Shown here one piece after another: positions 16,698 through 25,630 of a DNA stretch of 49,778 nt; the first letter of the stretch is position 1; each line of letters opens with the position of its first letter. A program made the translations under genes and the position numbers. The DNA is taken from the NCBI GenBank assembly GCA_946549035.1, contig CAMNQH010000022.1:1-49778 (forward strand), read 5' to 3'. The notes under the pieces were generated by a model. The model saw only the letters and a program-made list of their open reading frames with translations, was not told the origin of the DNA and ran no database searches. This DNA comes from an uncultured Lachnospiraceae bacterium. Its GTDB lineage: Bacteria; Bacillota; Clostridia; Lachnospirales; Lachnospiraceae.

Positions 16698-17522
16698 ATG
16701 AGCCAAAGGAATAGGAAACACAACTATAAACAGAGACGCAGCCGGTATCTCTTGTTCACAGGAATTTTATGTTTAGCCGCAGTATCTGCAAGTTGCATTT
16801 TATGGTTTGATTTTAGTCATACGGCGAAAAAAGATGGCGTGATGGAAGAAGCGCCAATTACCATTACAGAAAGTGGAATTCAGGCAAAGGAAGAAATAAA
16901 GAAAACAGTCATGGGAACTGCTGATAGCGGCGAACCACAGGAAGTGGAAGAAAATCTTAGCAGCGCGCAGGAGCCGGGAATAGAGGAACCGTGGAATTTA
17001 ATGCTTGTGAATAAAGAAAATGCGGTTCCGGATAATTATGAGGTGAATCTGGTTGAAGTTGAGGGAGGGGAGCGGGTAGATGAGCGCATTTACGAGCCCC
17101 TGATGGAAATGCTGTATGCGGCAAAGGAGGGGAATTTGGGCGTATTGCCTATGGTGGTATCCGGTTATCGGACGCAGGAAAAGCAGCAGAGCTTGTATGA
17201 GGAAAAAATTGCAAAGTTCAAAGGGGAAGGATATTCAGACAGCGAAGCCGTAAATCTGGCAGAACAATGGGTTGCCGTGCCGGGTTACAGCGAGCATCAG
17301 CTTGGCTTTGCAGTGGATATTAACGGGGCAACGTATGATGTTTATTTATGGCTGCAGGAAAACAGCTATAAGTACGGCTTTATTTTCCGGTACCCCGGCA
17401 CTAAAACGGATATTACCAAAACGGCGGAGGAAGTATGGCACTATAGATATGTAGGGAAAGAAGCGGCAAAGGAGATTTACGATAGAGGCATCTGTCTGGA
17501 AGAATATCTTGAGGAGCGATAG
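16698..17522 (+). CDS. VanY-like D-alanyl-D-alanine carboxypeptidase (M15B)
   Basis: Membrane-anchored zinc peptidase that trims the terminal D-Ala of peptidoglycan stem peptides. Residues 1-15 are basic, about 16-35 form the membrane anchor, and an acidic linker follows to about residue 90. The M15B domain shows SGYRTQEKQ, SEHQLGFAVDI (the SxHxxGxAxD zinc motif, about 198-208) and EVWHYRYVG (ExWHxRYVG, about 244-252), so all catalytic residues are present. ATG 16698 is preferred over 16689 because AAGGAGG (16681-16687) then has normal spacing. No van regulatory or ligase genes are near, so a housekeeping wall role is likelier than glycopeptide resistance. It has no BlaI-type operator. Confidence 0.9.
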   Translation: MSQRNRKHNYKQRRSRYLLFTGILCLAAVSASCILWFDFSHTAKKDGVMEEAPITITESGIQAKEEIKKTVMGTADSGEPQEVEENLSSAQEPGIEEPWNLMLVNKENAVPDNYEVNLVEVEGGERVDERIYEPLMEMLYAAKEGNLGVLPMVVSGYRTQEKQQSLYEEKIAKFKGEGYSDSEAVNLAEQWVAVPGYSEHQLGFAVDINGATYDVYLWLQENSYKYGFIFRYPGTKTDITKTAEEVWHYRYVGKEAAKEIYDRGICLEEYLEER

Positions 17523-17580
17523 TGGGAAAGAACCATAGGAAGGCCCTTAATAAAAAGTTCTGAAAGAATCATGGTATTAA

Positions 17581-17609
17581 TTGACAAAGCGTAAAAATAG
17601 CAATATATT
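17581..17609 (+). promoter_or_regulatory. Promoter of the LRR surface-protein gene
   Basis: TTGACA (17581-17586), 17-base spacer, TATATT (17604-17609). It is near-consensus and lies about 60 bases before the start codon. Confidence 0.75.
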
Positions 17610-17671
17610 ATTTATTAAGAGTAAATTTTGTTGAAAAAATTCTCCCAAAAATAAAATTAGGAGGTGCAAAA

Positions 17672-20248
17672 TTGAAAAAAAGAATAATTTCAATTGCTTT
17701 AGCGCTATGCTTATGCATTTGTTCTCCGTCGGCAGTAGTACACGCATGGCAAGAAGCTCCTTTGCCCCAAGGGGGTGTTCTTGCAGAAGAGCTCACGTCT
17801 GAGCCGATTGCCCAAAGGAGTACTATCCCTGACCCAAAGAAGGCTTATGAGGCCATGATTGCTCTGCAGAATCAGGCTGCGTATAAGGAAGGGACGACTT
17901 GGACCAATGACACGCCTTATTCGGATTCCAAGGGATATTATAAGTGGAAGGGCGGACCCCTTGGCGGGGCGAATATCAGCGCCGTGGGCTGCGTTGCATT
18001 TGCTTTTATACTTAGCGATGCGGCATTTGGCGACCTGCCTGCCCGAATGTACGCAAAGGGCGGTTTTTCCTACGGAGATATAAAGGTGGGAGATATCTTG
18101 CGGGTAAACAACGACGCTCATACCGTGATCGTACTTAAGGTGTTCGATACGGGGGTGATTGTCGCCGAAGGCAACATCAGCGCCGGAGACCATAAAGGGA
18201 AAGTCCACTGGGGGCGGGCAATCTCTAAGGGAGAGGTGATGAATAGCACCAGCCATTATATTACCCGTTATCCCGAAGGTTATGTTCCCCCAAGCGATCC
18301 GGATGCAAACGTGTCCATTGACAGCGGAACCATTGGAGGCGGGCTTACATGGAAGCTGACGAAGGCGGGAACCCTGACGATATCCGGGAATGGCGCAATT
18401 CCGGATTACAATAGTGGAGAGCAGCCCTGGTTTAAACATAACAGTAAAATCTGGAAGGTCGTTATCGCAAATGGCGTTACAAGAATCGGTTCCTGTGCTT
18501 TTATGAATTGTGGGGTATTTAGTGCAGAGATTCCCTCCAGTGTGACGGCAATTGGCAATAATGCTTTTCGCGGTTCTTCTATTATTTCCGTGACTATTCC
18601 CTCCAGTGTGAAAACAGTTGGGGACGGCGCTTTCCGGGAATGTACAAATCTTAAGTCTGTGAAAGTATCCAAAGGAGTAGAAACCATCGGACCTAATGCG
18701 TTTCGCTTTTGCACAGGCCTTACTGCCATAGCTTTGCCATCCAGTATAGGGGAGGTAGGCGAAGCTGCGTTTTTCCAGTGTACGGCAATGACAAGTGCCA
18801 CGTTTGCTTCTGGCGTCAAGCAGGTAAAGATGGGCGCAAATATGTTCACAGAATGCCATTACTTGATGAATGTAATCCTGCCCAGAAATATAGACTGCAT
18901 CAGTGAAGGCATGTTCCAGAATTGCAAGATGCTTTCTGAAGTGCAAATCCCCCAGGGTGCAGAGAGCATTGAAGAGTCGGCCTTCGCTTCTTCTGGAGTA
19001 AGTACGGTTGTAATTCCCCATAGCGTAACATCCATAGGGATCGCCGCATTATCGGATTGTCCTCTGAAAAATATATATTTTACCGGCACCCAGGCCCAGT
19101 GGAACAGTGTAAGAAAACTAGGCGATACCATGGCGGCGGTGTCAAAGGCAGCGATCCAGTATAATTACGTTCCCCCCGTTATTTCAGTGCCAGATGAAAG
19201 TGAAGACAGCGATCTTAACGACGGGGATCATTCAGATAGTGCAAAAAAAGAGGATATTTCTAAAGCGGCCGTAACTTTATCAAAAACAAGCTATACCTAT
19301 GATGGCAAGGCTAAGAAACCAACGGTAACTGTAAAGCTGAATAATAAAACATTGGTTTTGAATACGGATTATACCGTATCCTACAGCAATAATACGAATG
19401 TGGGAACAGCAAAGGTAACAGTTACCGGAAAGGGAAACTATACTGGCAGTAAAACCGCCACCTTTACCATTGCCAAAGCAGCGGAGACTCCTAAAAAGAC
19501 GGATATTTCCAAGGCGACGGTAACCTTGTCAAAAACAAGCTATACTTATGATGGAAAAGCAAAAAAACCAACGGTAACCGTAAAGGTAGGCAGCAAAAAA
19601 TTGTCTTTGAATAAGGACTATACGGTATCCTACAGCAATAATGTCAAGGTAGGAACCGGGAAGGTAAAGGTCACGGGCAAAGGGAATTATAAAGGAAGTA
19701 AGACTCTAAGCTTTAAGATTGTAAAAAAACAGCCAAGCACAAAAATCACCTGTAAGAAGACAGTGTACAAGGTTGCTTATGGTGGGAAGTCCTTTAAAAT
19801 TGACGCGACGTCAAAGAAGAAAATGACATTTACCAGTTCCAAGCCAAATATTGTGGCTGTAAATAAAAATACTGGAAAAGTAACCATCAAAAATACCGGA
19901 GTTGCCGTTATCACTATCAAAGCGGGAGACGGATCAAAAAAGGTGACCGTCAAGGTAAGCCCGAAGAAAGAGTCTGTAAAGTCGGCGAAGACAGGAAAAG
20001 GCAGAAAGCTGACTGTGAGCTGGACAAAGGATAAAAGGGCCTCGGGCTATCAGGTGCAGATAAGTACAGATAAGAAGTTTAAGAAGAATGTGAAATCTAA
20101 AAACCTGTCAAAAACCTCTTATACATTTACGAAGCTTAGTACAGGTAAGAAGTATTATGTACGAGTGCGCAGTTATAAGAAGTATGGCAAGGAAACACTG
20201 TACGGCACATGGAGCAGTGTAAAATTAAGCGGTAAGATTAAGAAGTAG
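17672..20248 (+). CDS. Secreted multidomain surface protein: papain-like fold, BspA-type LRR, Ig-like repeats, FN3
   Basis: 858 residues, TTG start with AGGAGGTG six bases upstream. Signal peptide 1-25 (cut after VVHA). Residues about 55-205 resemble an NlpC/CHAP-like papain fold: Cys107 in SAVGCVAFAF, His150 in NNDAHTVIVL and a following acidic VAEGN. About 215-480 holds BspA/LRR_5 repeats (AF..C..L..V..P..V..IG pattern). Two near-identical Ig-like modules follow (about 530-690, each with YDGKAKKPTVTVK and YTVSYSNN). A Big_2-like segment (about 690-770) and a fibronectin type III domain (about 770-858) close the protein. There is no LPXTG or membrane anchor, so it is released or held by wall binding. 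The very lysine-rich C-terminus fits binding to anionic wall polymers. Peptidase versus amidase activity cannot be decided. Confidence 0.87.
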   Translation: MKKRIISIALALCLCICSPSAVVHAWQEAPLPQGGVLAEELTSEPIAQRSTIPDPKKAYEAMIALQNQAAYKEGTTWTNDTPYSDSKGYYKWKGGPLGGANISAVGCVAFAFILSDAAFGDLPARMYAKGGFSYGDIKVGDILRVNNDAHTVIVLKVFDTGVIVAEGNISAGDHKGKVHWGRAISKGEVMNSTSHYITRYPEGYVPPSDPDANVSIDSGTIGGGLTWKLTKAGTLTISGNGAIPDYNSGEQPWFKHNSKIWKVVIANGVTRIGSCAFMNCGVFSAEIPSSVTAIGNNAFRGSSIISVTIPSSVKTVGDGAFRECTNLKSVKVSKGVETIGPNAFRFCTGLTAIALPSSIGEVGEAAFFQCTAMTSATFASGVKQVKMGANMFTECHYLMNVILPRNIDCISEGMFQNCKMLSEVQIPQGAESIEESAFASSGVSTVVIPHSVTSIGIAALSDCPLKNIYFTGTQAQWNSVRKLGDTMAAVSKAAIQYNYVPPVISVPDESEDSDLNDGDHSDSAKKEDISKAAVTLSKTSYTYDGKAKKPTVTVKLNNKTLVLNTDYTVSYSNNTNVGTAKVTVTGKGNYTGSKTATFTIAKAAETPKKTDISKATVTLSKTSYTYDGKAKKPTVTVKVGSKKLSLNKDYTVSYSNNVKVGTGKVKVTGKGNYKGSKTLSFKIVKKQPSTKITCKKTVYKVAYGGKSFKIDATSKKKMTFTSSKPNIVAVNKNTGKVTIKNTGVAVITIKAGDGSKKVTVKVSPKKESVKSAKTGKGRKLTVSWTKDKRASGYQVQISTDKKFKKNVKSKNLSKTSYTFTKLSTGKKYYVRVRSYKKYGKETLYGTWSSVKLSGKIKK

Positions 20249-20307
20249 GCATGGAAGCGTCGCTAGTATTCTTTGCGTTACTTCCGTTTCCGAGGACGTT
20301 TATTTTT

Positions 20308-20347
20308 AAAGATAACCGTCTGGTTGAGGCCAGACGGTTATCTTTTT
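20308..20347 (+). terminator. Strong terminator after the LRR gene
   Basis: A 16-bp perfect stem, AAAGATAACCGTCTGG (20308-20323) with its complement at 20330-20345, six-base loop, followed by T. Confidence 0.93.
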
Positions 20348-20456
20348 TCATCATAAAACGGTGATGACACAGAAGCGCCCGTTTGTGGCGGAGATAAAGC
20401 TTTTTGCAGCTTTTTGTCGATATATAAGGTATCAGGAAAAAGGCGGGGTGATTATA

Positions 20457-21173
20457 ATGCTGTCAATAGCAGTATGTGACGACAACATAATAACGTGCAG
20501 CAATATGGCCAAAAAAGTCAAAGAGATATTGGAAGAAATGAGAAAATCATGCATGATTCGTCAATTTTTTAGCGGTAAGGAGCTATTGCAGGCCTCTGAA
20601 AGCTTTGACATTGTGTTTTTAGATATTCTAATGCGTGATTTGGATGGGATGAAAACAGCGCGGATATTTCGTGAAAAAGCATCTGACAACATTCTTATTT
20701 TTATATCTTCCAGCAGAGAATATGTGTTTGCCGCCTATGACGTGGAGGCCTTTCAGTATTTGTTAAAACCCATAGAAGATATAAAATTGCAGCAAGTATT
20801 AAAGAGAGCCGTTTTAAAAACAGAAAGCCGTTCTCAGGAATTTATCATTGCCAGTAAGGAAAGACAGAAAAGGAAATTATTTTTGGACGACATCTATTAT
20901 ATTGAAATGAAAGGAAGGATACTTGAGGTTCACGGAACAGACGGTATTTTTACTTATTATGAACGGATCGGAGAGCTGGAGAGCCAATTACAGGAAAAAG
21001 GGTTTTTCCGGTGCCATAAAAGCTACCTAATAAATTTGAAATATGTGGAAAGCTATCGCCGGCAGGAAGCGATTTTGGAGAATGGAGAGGGGATTGTAAT
21101 CGCAAAAAGAAGATATGAGCAGTTTTGCAGGGAAATATTGAAATATATGAGCAGGCATGGAGGAATTCTATGA
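20457..21173 (+). CDS. LytTR-family response regulator
   Basis: 238-residue DNA-binding response regulator of the AgrA/VirR type. The receiver domain (about 1-120) has the acidic pair in AVCDDN, the phospho-acceptor aspartate in IVFLDILMRD (about residue 55) and the conserved lysine in LLKPIED. The LytTR domain (about 135-238) has the FRCHKSYLINLKYV and FCREILKYM signatures. ATG at 20457 is used because the receiver domain begins there; an upstream in-frame ATG at 20361 would add 32 unrelated residues. Its stop overlaps the kinase start (ATGA at 21170), a coupled pair. No agrB/agrD peptide genes are nearby, so the signal is unknown. Confidence 0.92.
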   Translation: MLSIAVCDDNIITCSNMAKKVKEILEEMRKSCMIRQFFSGKELLQASESFDIVFLDILMRDLDGMKTARIFREKASDNILIFISSSREYVFAAYDVEAFQYLLKPIEDIKLQQVLKRAVLKTESRSQEFIIASKERQKRKLFLDDIYYIEMKGRILEVHGTDGIFTYYERIGELESQLQEKGFFRCHKSYLINLKYVESYRRQEAILENGEGIVIAKRRYEQFCREILKYMSRHGGIL

Positions 21174-22525
21174 AACAAGGTTTTGACTCCTTATTTTTGG
21201 TGTTAGAAGCGATATGTTATTTGGGATATTTGTGGGCGGCTGTTATATTCTGCCAAAAATATGTAAGTGTTTCGAAAAGGAATGGGCTGCTGTTTACAGT
21301 CGGGGCTTTTATGGGCAGGACGCTGTTAGCGATGTTGAATCAGCAGTTTTTGGTGTGTTATATAGTGGTTCAAATGTTGGACCATACGGTGTTGATCGGC
21401 TTGATGGTAATCTTGTTTCAGGGAGAGAAGGAGAAAAAATTTTTGGCTGCCTCCATGATAATAACAGTGCAAACATTGATCATGGATGTCTGCGGTTCTC
21501 TCCTGTCAGGTGTTACATTGATCTTTAAGCATACCATACAAAAGATTCCGGTGCCCTTGATAGAGGAGTGGGAATCCAGTATCATCGTATGCGTCGGCTT
21601 TGGGATAGCGATACTGGCCATAGGAAGGACGGCGGCTCATGTTAGCTCTGTTTTTTATCACAAGTCAAGAAAATGGTATTTGATGTTGGCAATTCCTTTG
21701 CTGATGATGGTAGGTCTGTCGGATGTGGCGGGCTGGGGAGCCTGCCATGGGGTAATGGTGAGAAGCGCGGGGAATATGGGACTGTATTTTGACCAAATTG
21801 TAAGTCATGCGGAATATGGAGTTATGGCTGCTTTGTCTATATTTGCGGCAGGCCTTTATGTATTTGGAATGGAACGGATTGATCTGGAACAGAAAAAAAG
21901 CAGCCAATATCACTCTCAGATTGCAGTTTACAAAATGCTGCAGGAACAATATAGCCAGTCGGAAGGATTAAGGCACGACATGAAAAACCATATCATTGCT
22001 CTGCTTGGGCTGTTCCAAAACAAAGAATGGGAAAAGCTGGGGGAGTATTTGCACCAGATGGAAGGAAACAGCCTGCAAACAGGCGGAGACGTAACAGGAA
22101 ATAAAGCGGTGGACGCACTGCTGTATCAAAAGAGGAAACAGGCGGAAAGAGAACATATCCTATGGGAGTGTGACGTACAGATACCCAAAGGATGCGGTAT
22201 TTTGGAGTTTGATTTGTGCATCTTATTTGGAAATATACTGGATAACGCATTGGAAGCATGTGAAAGACTGTCCAATAACCAACATCCTTTTGTAAATATT
22301 CAGGGAAAAGCCGTAAAAAAATGCTTCCTGATAGGAGTAAAAAACAGTATGGAAACAGCAGAACCACATCAGACTAAGAGCATGGACAAGAGGGCCTGGG
22401 AGCATGGAATCGGCCTTAGGAATGTCCGGGATGTGGTACAAAAGTATCAGGGAGTAGTTGACATAAAAGCTGACGGCGGCAGTTTTTTTATTTCGATTCT
22501 GATCCCTATGGAAGTTTCCGCTTAG
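21170..22525 (+). CDS. GHKL sensor histidine kinase (AgrC/VirS-like)
   Basis: 451-residue membrane kinase partner of the LytTR regulator. Six or so hydrophobic helices fill residues 10-235. A dimerisation/phospho-acceptor helix contains GLRHDMKNHII (His about 268), the usual form in AgrC-type kinases. The ATPase domain has the N-box LFGNILDNALEACERL (about 350-365) and the G-box HGIGLRNVRDVVQKY. ATG 21170 overlaps the regulator's stop and is preferred over an upstream TTG. The multi-pass sensor suggests detection of a peptide or lipid-soluble signal at the membrane. The two genes flanking the pair (secreted LRR protein and a small coiled-coil protein) are possible targets, by position only. 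Confidence 0.9.
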   Translation: MKQGFDSLFLVLEAICYLGYLWAAVIFCQKYVSVSKRNGLLFTVGAFMGRTLLAMLNQQFLVCYIVVQMLDHTVLIGLMVILFQGEKEKKFLAASMIITVQTLIMDVCGSLLSGVTLIFKHTIQKIPVPLIEEWESSIIVCVGFGIAILAIGRTAAHVSSVFYHKSRKWYLMLAIPLLMMVGLSDVAGWGACHGVMVRSAGNMGLYFDQIVSHAEYGVMAALSIFAAGLYVFGMERIDLEQKKSSQYHSQIAVYKMLQEQYSQSEGLRHDMKNHIIALLGLFQNKEWEKLGEYLHQMEGNSLQTGGDVTGNKAVDALLYQKRKQAEREHILWECDVQIPKGCGILEFDLCILFGNILDNALEACERLSNNQHPFVNIQGKAVKKCFLIGVKNSMETAEPHQTKSMDKRAWEHGIGLRNVRDVVQKYQGVVDIKADGGSFFISILIPMEVSA

Positions 22526-22637
22526 GACGCGAAAGAAAGCTTTTGAAGCAAAAAGGTAATTTGGCATATGCGGGCTGTCGAAAGGATAGATGAAAGCAAG
22601 ATACTTTTTTGAATGAACAGGAAAAGGAGGCGTCGCT

Positions 22638-23114
22638 GTGAACGTAAAGACAATGGAAGGACTTGTAGGGGCAAGGACGAATTTGAATGTGATGAACACG
22701 CCTATGAGGGTGTATAAGGATGCTAGGCGCAGAGGGGATTTGAGAGTGATGGAAAGGGCCATGGAATATGCGGGAGATTTTGCGGATAAGGCTCGGGAAT
22801 ATGAAGAAAAAGCAGACATAGGAATGGAAGAAGAGGCGAAAGAGGTACGGGAAAAAATTAAAGCGGAATTTGAAGAGGCCATTGAAAAACGCCAGGAAGA
22901 ACGTAAGGAGCAAACAGAGCAGGTGCAGGAACAAAGGCAGGAGGAGCTCCATACCGACACGGTGGAGATCAGTGAGGAAGGAAACCTGTTATTTCAAGAT
23001 ACTCTGCTGCCTTCCCATAGGGACGGTGATGCAAAAGGCAAAGACTCAAAACCTCAAAATGCACGTATGACTGGACCGTTGGTATCCGGAGGAACCATCG
23101 ACGTTGGAATATAA
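22638..23114 (+). CDS. Hypothetical coiled-coil protein, 158 residues
   Basis: GTG start with AAGGAGG nine bases upstream. Residues 1-60 contain a basic, possibly helical segment (YKDARRRGDLRVMERAMEYA). About 60-105 is an uninterrupted charged coiled coil (EEEAKEVREKIKAEFEEAIE), and the C-terminus is polar and probably disordered. No signal peptide or membrane segment. I recognise no named family. It lies 112 bases after the kinase with no visible terminator between, so it may be read from the two-component operon. The strong start site and consistent codon usage support a real gene. Confidence 0.65.
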   Translation: MNVKTMEGLVGARTNLNVMNTPMRVYKDARRRGDLRVMERAMEYAGDFADKAREYEEKADIGMEEEAKEVREKIKAEFEEAIEKRQEERKEQTEQVQEQRQEELHTDTVEISEEGNLLFQDTLLPSHRDGDAKGKDSKPQNARMTGPLVSGGTIDVGI

Positions 23115-23182
23115 AGCCAGGGCCTAATATTCTTTTGGCTCATTTAGAAAAAGAATTCGTTGCAGTTTCTTTCAAATTTGAC

Positions 23183-23211
23183 TTGACTAATTAATCTTAC
23201 AAGTGTAATAT
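23183..23211 (+). promoter_or_regulatory. BlaI-type promoter/operator before the PBP2a-like gene
   Basis: TTGACT (23183-23188), 17 bases, TAATAT (23206-23211), with TTAC-AAGT-GTAA at 23197-23208. Both boxes, spacing and operator position are identical to the class D promoter at 3133-3161. The flanking bases agree too (ATCTTAC before, ATTAAA after). Confidence 0.85.
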
Positions 23212-23251
23212 TAAAGAAAAATATTGATACGTAACAGCAACGGAGGTTCCT

Positions 23252-25384
23252 ATGAAACGAAAGAGAAAACGTGGGCGGAGAAAAAAAATCATCTTTATTT
23301 CGTGTATTGCGGCTGTTTTGGCAGGGGTGATGACGGCAGGTATAGCGCTATGTCTCAGTTACTTTTCCTCCAAAGAGGAGGCTGGCGCCTCGCCGGAAGA
23401 ACTTCTCGCCAAATATATGGAGCATATTCCCCGGAAGGAATATGATTACATGTATAGCATGTTGGATGTGGAGGCATCCAAACATGTAAGCTGGGAGGAG
23501 TTTTTAAAACGCAATTCTGCTATTTACGAAGGGATTGAAGCAAAAAATTTAAAGGTAACAGATATTGTATATGACAAAGAACGAAAAATCGTGACGTATC
23601 ATACCACCATGGATACCGTTGCCGGAACGGTCAGCTTTGAGAATGAGGCCCTTTTTCTGGAGAGAGAAGAAGGGTATCAGCTGGTGTGGGATGATTCTTT
23701 GATATTCCCTAATTTAAAGGCTTCGGACAAGGTGCGTGTATCTGCAGAACAAGCAGAGCGGGGAGAGATTTTAGACAGGAACGGGCGTATGCTTGCAGGG
23801 AAGGGCGTGGCGTCGTCGGTGGGAATTGTCCCTAACAAAATGGAAGAGCGGCAAAAGGTCGTACAAGAAGTCGCCGGGCTGTTGGAAATTCAGCCGGAAG
23901 TAATAGAGAAGAAGCTGGACGCGGCGTGGGTGAAAGAGAATTCCTTTGTGCCGATTAAGACGATTCCGAAGGTGAAAGAACTGGATCTTTTAACGCCGGA
24001 ACCGAAAGATGAGGTTCTTACAGAACAGAAACGCCAGGAAAAATTACTGGAAATTCCAGGGGTGATGATTTCTGATACGCAGGTGCGGGAATACCCCTTA
24101 GGGGAGACCTGCGCCCACCTGATAGGATATGTGCAGAACGTGACGGCGGAAGATTTGGAGGAACATCCAGGGGAAGGATATACTTCAAACAGTGTGATAG
24201 GAAAAAGCGGAATGGAAGGACTGTTTGAAAAAGAATTAAAAGGACAGGACGGATGCAGGATCTGTATTGTAGATAATCAGGGCAATGAGAAAGAAGAGCT
24301 TACCTGCATACCCGTACAGCACGGACAGAGGATACAGCTGACCATAGACGCTGAGTTACAGCTGTCTTTGTATGAGCAGTTTCAAGATGACAAAAGCTGC
24401 TCTGTGGCTATGAATCCTTATACGGGAGAAGTACTGGCCCTGGTAAGTACGCCTTCTTATGATAACAATGGTTTTATTTTGGGATTGTCCGATGAACAGT
24501 GGCGGGCATGGAATGAAAATGATGATAAACCCATGTACAACCGTTTTCGTCAGGCGTGGTGTCCAGGCTCTACGTTTAAGTCCATTACGGCTGCGGTTGG
24601 CTTGGAATCAGGAGCCATTGATCCAGAAGAAGATTATGGGAATGAGGGCTTGAGCTGGCAGAAAGACGCTTCCTGGGGTTCCTATTATGTTACGACACTT
24701 CACGCTTATGAACATGCTGTTTTAGAGAATGCCTTGATTTATTCCGATAATATCTATTTTGCAAAAGCAGCGTTAAAGATCGGGGCGAAGGAATTGGAGC
24801 AGTCTCTGGATCGTTTGGGATTCCAAGAAGAAGTCCCCTTTGAAATTAAAATGGCAAAATCGCAGTATTCCAATTCCGAGCATATGGAAACTGAGATACA
24901 GCTGGCCGACAGCGGCTACGGGCAAGGGCAGGTTCTGGTAAATCCATTGCATTTGGCGTGTTTGTATTCGGCCTTCTGCAATGAAGGAAATATCATCAAG
25001 CCTTATTTGGTGTATCAGCAAGAAGCTTCGGTACAATATTGGATTCCGGAGGCATTTTCCCCACAAACGGCCAGCCGGATATTGGAAGGGACGAAAAAAG
25101 TAGTGAATGATCCCAACGGAACAGGATATGACGCCCACCGGGAGGATATTGTCCTGGCGGGAAAGACAGGAACTGCGGAAATCAAAGCCTCCAAGGAGGA
25201 TACTTCCGGAACAGAGCTGGGATGGTTTGCCGTCTATACGCCGGATAAGACAGAAAAACGCCCCATACTAATCGTAAGCATGACAGAGGACGTGAAAGAA
25301 CGGGGAGGCAGCAGCTATGTGGTAAAAAAAGACAGCCAGGCTCTGGAGCAATGGTTTTTGAATGACAGAAATCCAAATAAGTAA
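23252..25384 (+). CDS. MecA/PBP2a-like penicillin-binding transpeptidase
   Basis: 710-residue class B penicillin-binding protein. A basic N-terminus and one membrane helix (about 12-37) are followed by a MecA_N-type NTF2-like domain (about 45-155), a PBP dimerisation region (about 160-345, beginning ERGEILDRNGR) and the transpeptidase domain (about 355-705). Active-site motifs are STFK (440-443), SDN (498-500) and KTG (638-640). The domain plan matches staphylococcal PBP2a, which cross-links wall when other PBPs are acylated. It lies alone between the BlaI-type promoter and a strong terminator. Low beta-lactam affinity is an inference from the domain plan and regulation; enterococcal PBP5 and other MecA_N PBPs are alternatives with the same architecture. 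Confidence 0.88.
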   Translation: MKRKRKRGRRKKIIFISCIAAVLAGVMTAGIALCLSYFSSKEEAGASPEELLAKYMEHIPRKEYDYMYSMLDVEASKHVSWEEFLKRNSAIYEGIEAKNLKVTDIVYDKERKIVTYHTTMDTVAGTVSFENEALFLEREEGYQLVWDDSLIFPNLKASDKVRVSAEQAERGEILDRNGRMLAGKGVASSVGIVPNKMEERQKVVQEVAGLLEIQPEVIEKKLDAAWVKENSFVPIKTIPKVKELDLLTPEPKDEVLTEQKRQEKLLEIPGVMISDTQVREYPLGETCAHLIGYVQNVTAEDLEEHPGEGYTSNSVIGKSGMEGLFEKELKGQDGCRICIVDNQGNEKEELTCIPVQHGQRIQLTIDAELQLSLYEQFQDDKSCSVAMNPYTGEVLALVSTPSYDNNGFILGLSDEQWRAWNENDDKPMYNRFRQAWCPGSTFKSITAAVGLESGAIDPEEDYGNEGLSWQKDASWGSYYVTTLHAYEHAVLENALIYSDNIYFAKAALKIGAKELEQSLDRLGFQEEVPFEIKMAKSQYSNSEHMETEIQLADSGYGQGQVLVNPLHLACLYSAFCNEGNIIKPYLVYQQEASVQYWIPEAFSPQTASRILEGTKKVVNDPNGTGYDAHREDIVLAGKTGTAEIKASKEDTSGTELGWFAVYTPDKTEKRPILIVSMTEDVKERGGSSYVVKKDSQALEQWFLNDRNPNK

Positions 25385-25386
25385 GT

Positions 25387-25433
25387 AAGGAGCAAAGCCG
25401 TGATAAGAAATGCGGCTTTGCTCCTTGTTTTTT
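25387..25433 (+). terminator. Terminator after the PBP gene
   Basis: AAGGAGCAAAGCCG (25387-25400) pairs perfectly with 25413-25426, followed by GTTTTTT. Confidence 0.93.
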
Positions 25434-25525
25434 CTGAAATCATATTTTCCCATTTCATTTTTCTTAAGGATTTGATAGAATGAACATAAGAGGGTTGATA
25501 TTGGATAACAGAAGGAGAGCGAAAG

Positions 25526-25630
25526 ATGAATAATAAGGTAAAAAGCGTTTTGAGATTCCTTTTTCCGGAGGTAAAGATTAGTAAAAACAAAGGAAGGCGG
25601 GAAGGGAGAAGCATATGTCCATGTATTTGA
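25526..25630 (+). CDS. Possible 34-residue leader peptide
   Basis: A short frame with a fair ribosome site (GAAGGAGAG) encodes MNNKVKSVLRFLFPEVKISK and a basic tail, and overlaps the start of the next gene by 16 bases. It might couple translation to that gene or be the scar of an older protein. No family is recognised, so it is only a weak candidate. Confidence 0.25.
   Translation: MNNKVKSVLRFLFPEVKISKNKGRREGRSICPCI

Noticed and set aside
16698..17522. Part of a vancomycin-resistance cluster
   Set aside because: No vanR/S/H/A/X-type genes are adjacent; a single VanY-like peptidase is common in wall metabolism.
17711..19021. 436-codon open frame on the minus strand inside the LRR gene
   Set aside because: It lies fully antisense to a gene with a signal peptide, recognised domains, promoter and ribosome site, and its own translation shows no family features.
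18480..19080. Repeated segments that might suggest a tandem DNA repeat or CRISPR-like array
   Set aside because: They are protein-level LRR repeats with variable DNA and no constant spacer pattern.
19255..19720. Near-duplicate blocks suggesting a recent DNA duplication
   Set aside because: They encode two Ig-like modules in frame; this is ordinary domain duplication and is described under the LRR gene.
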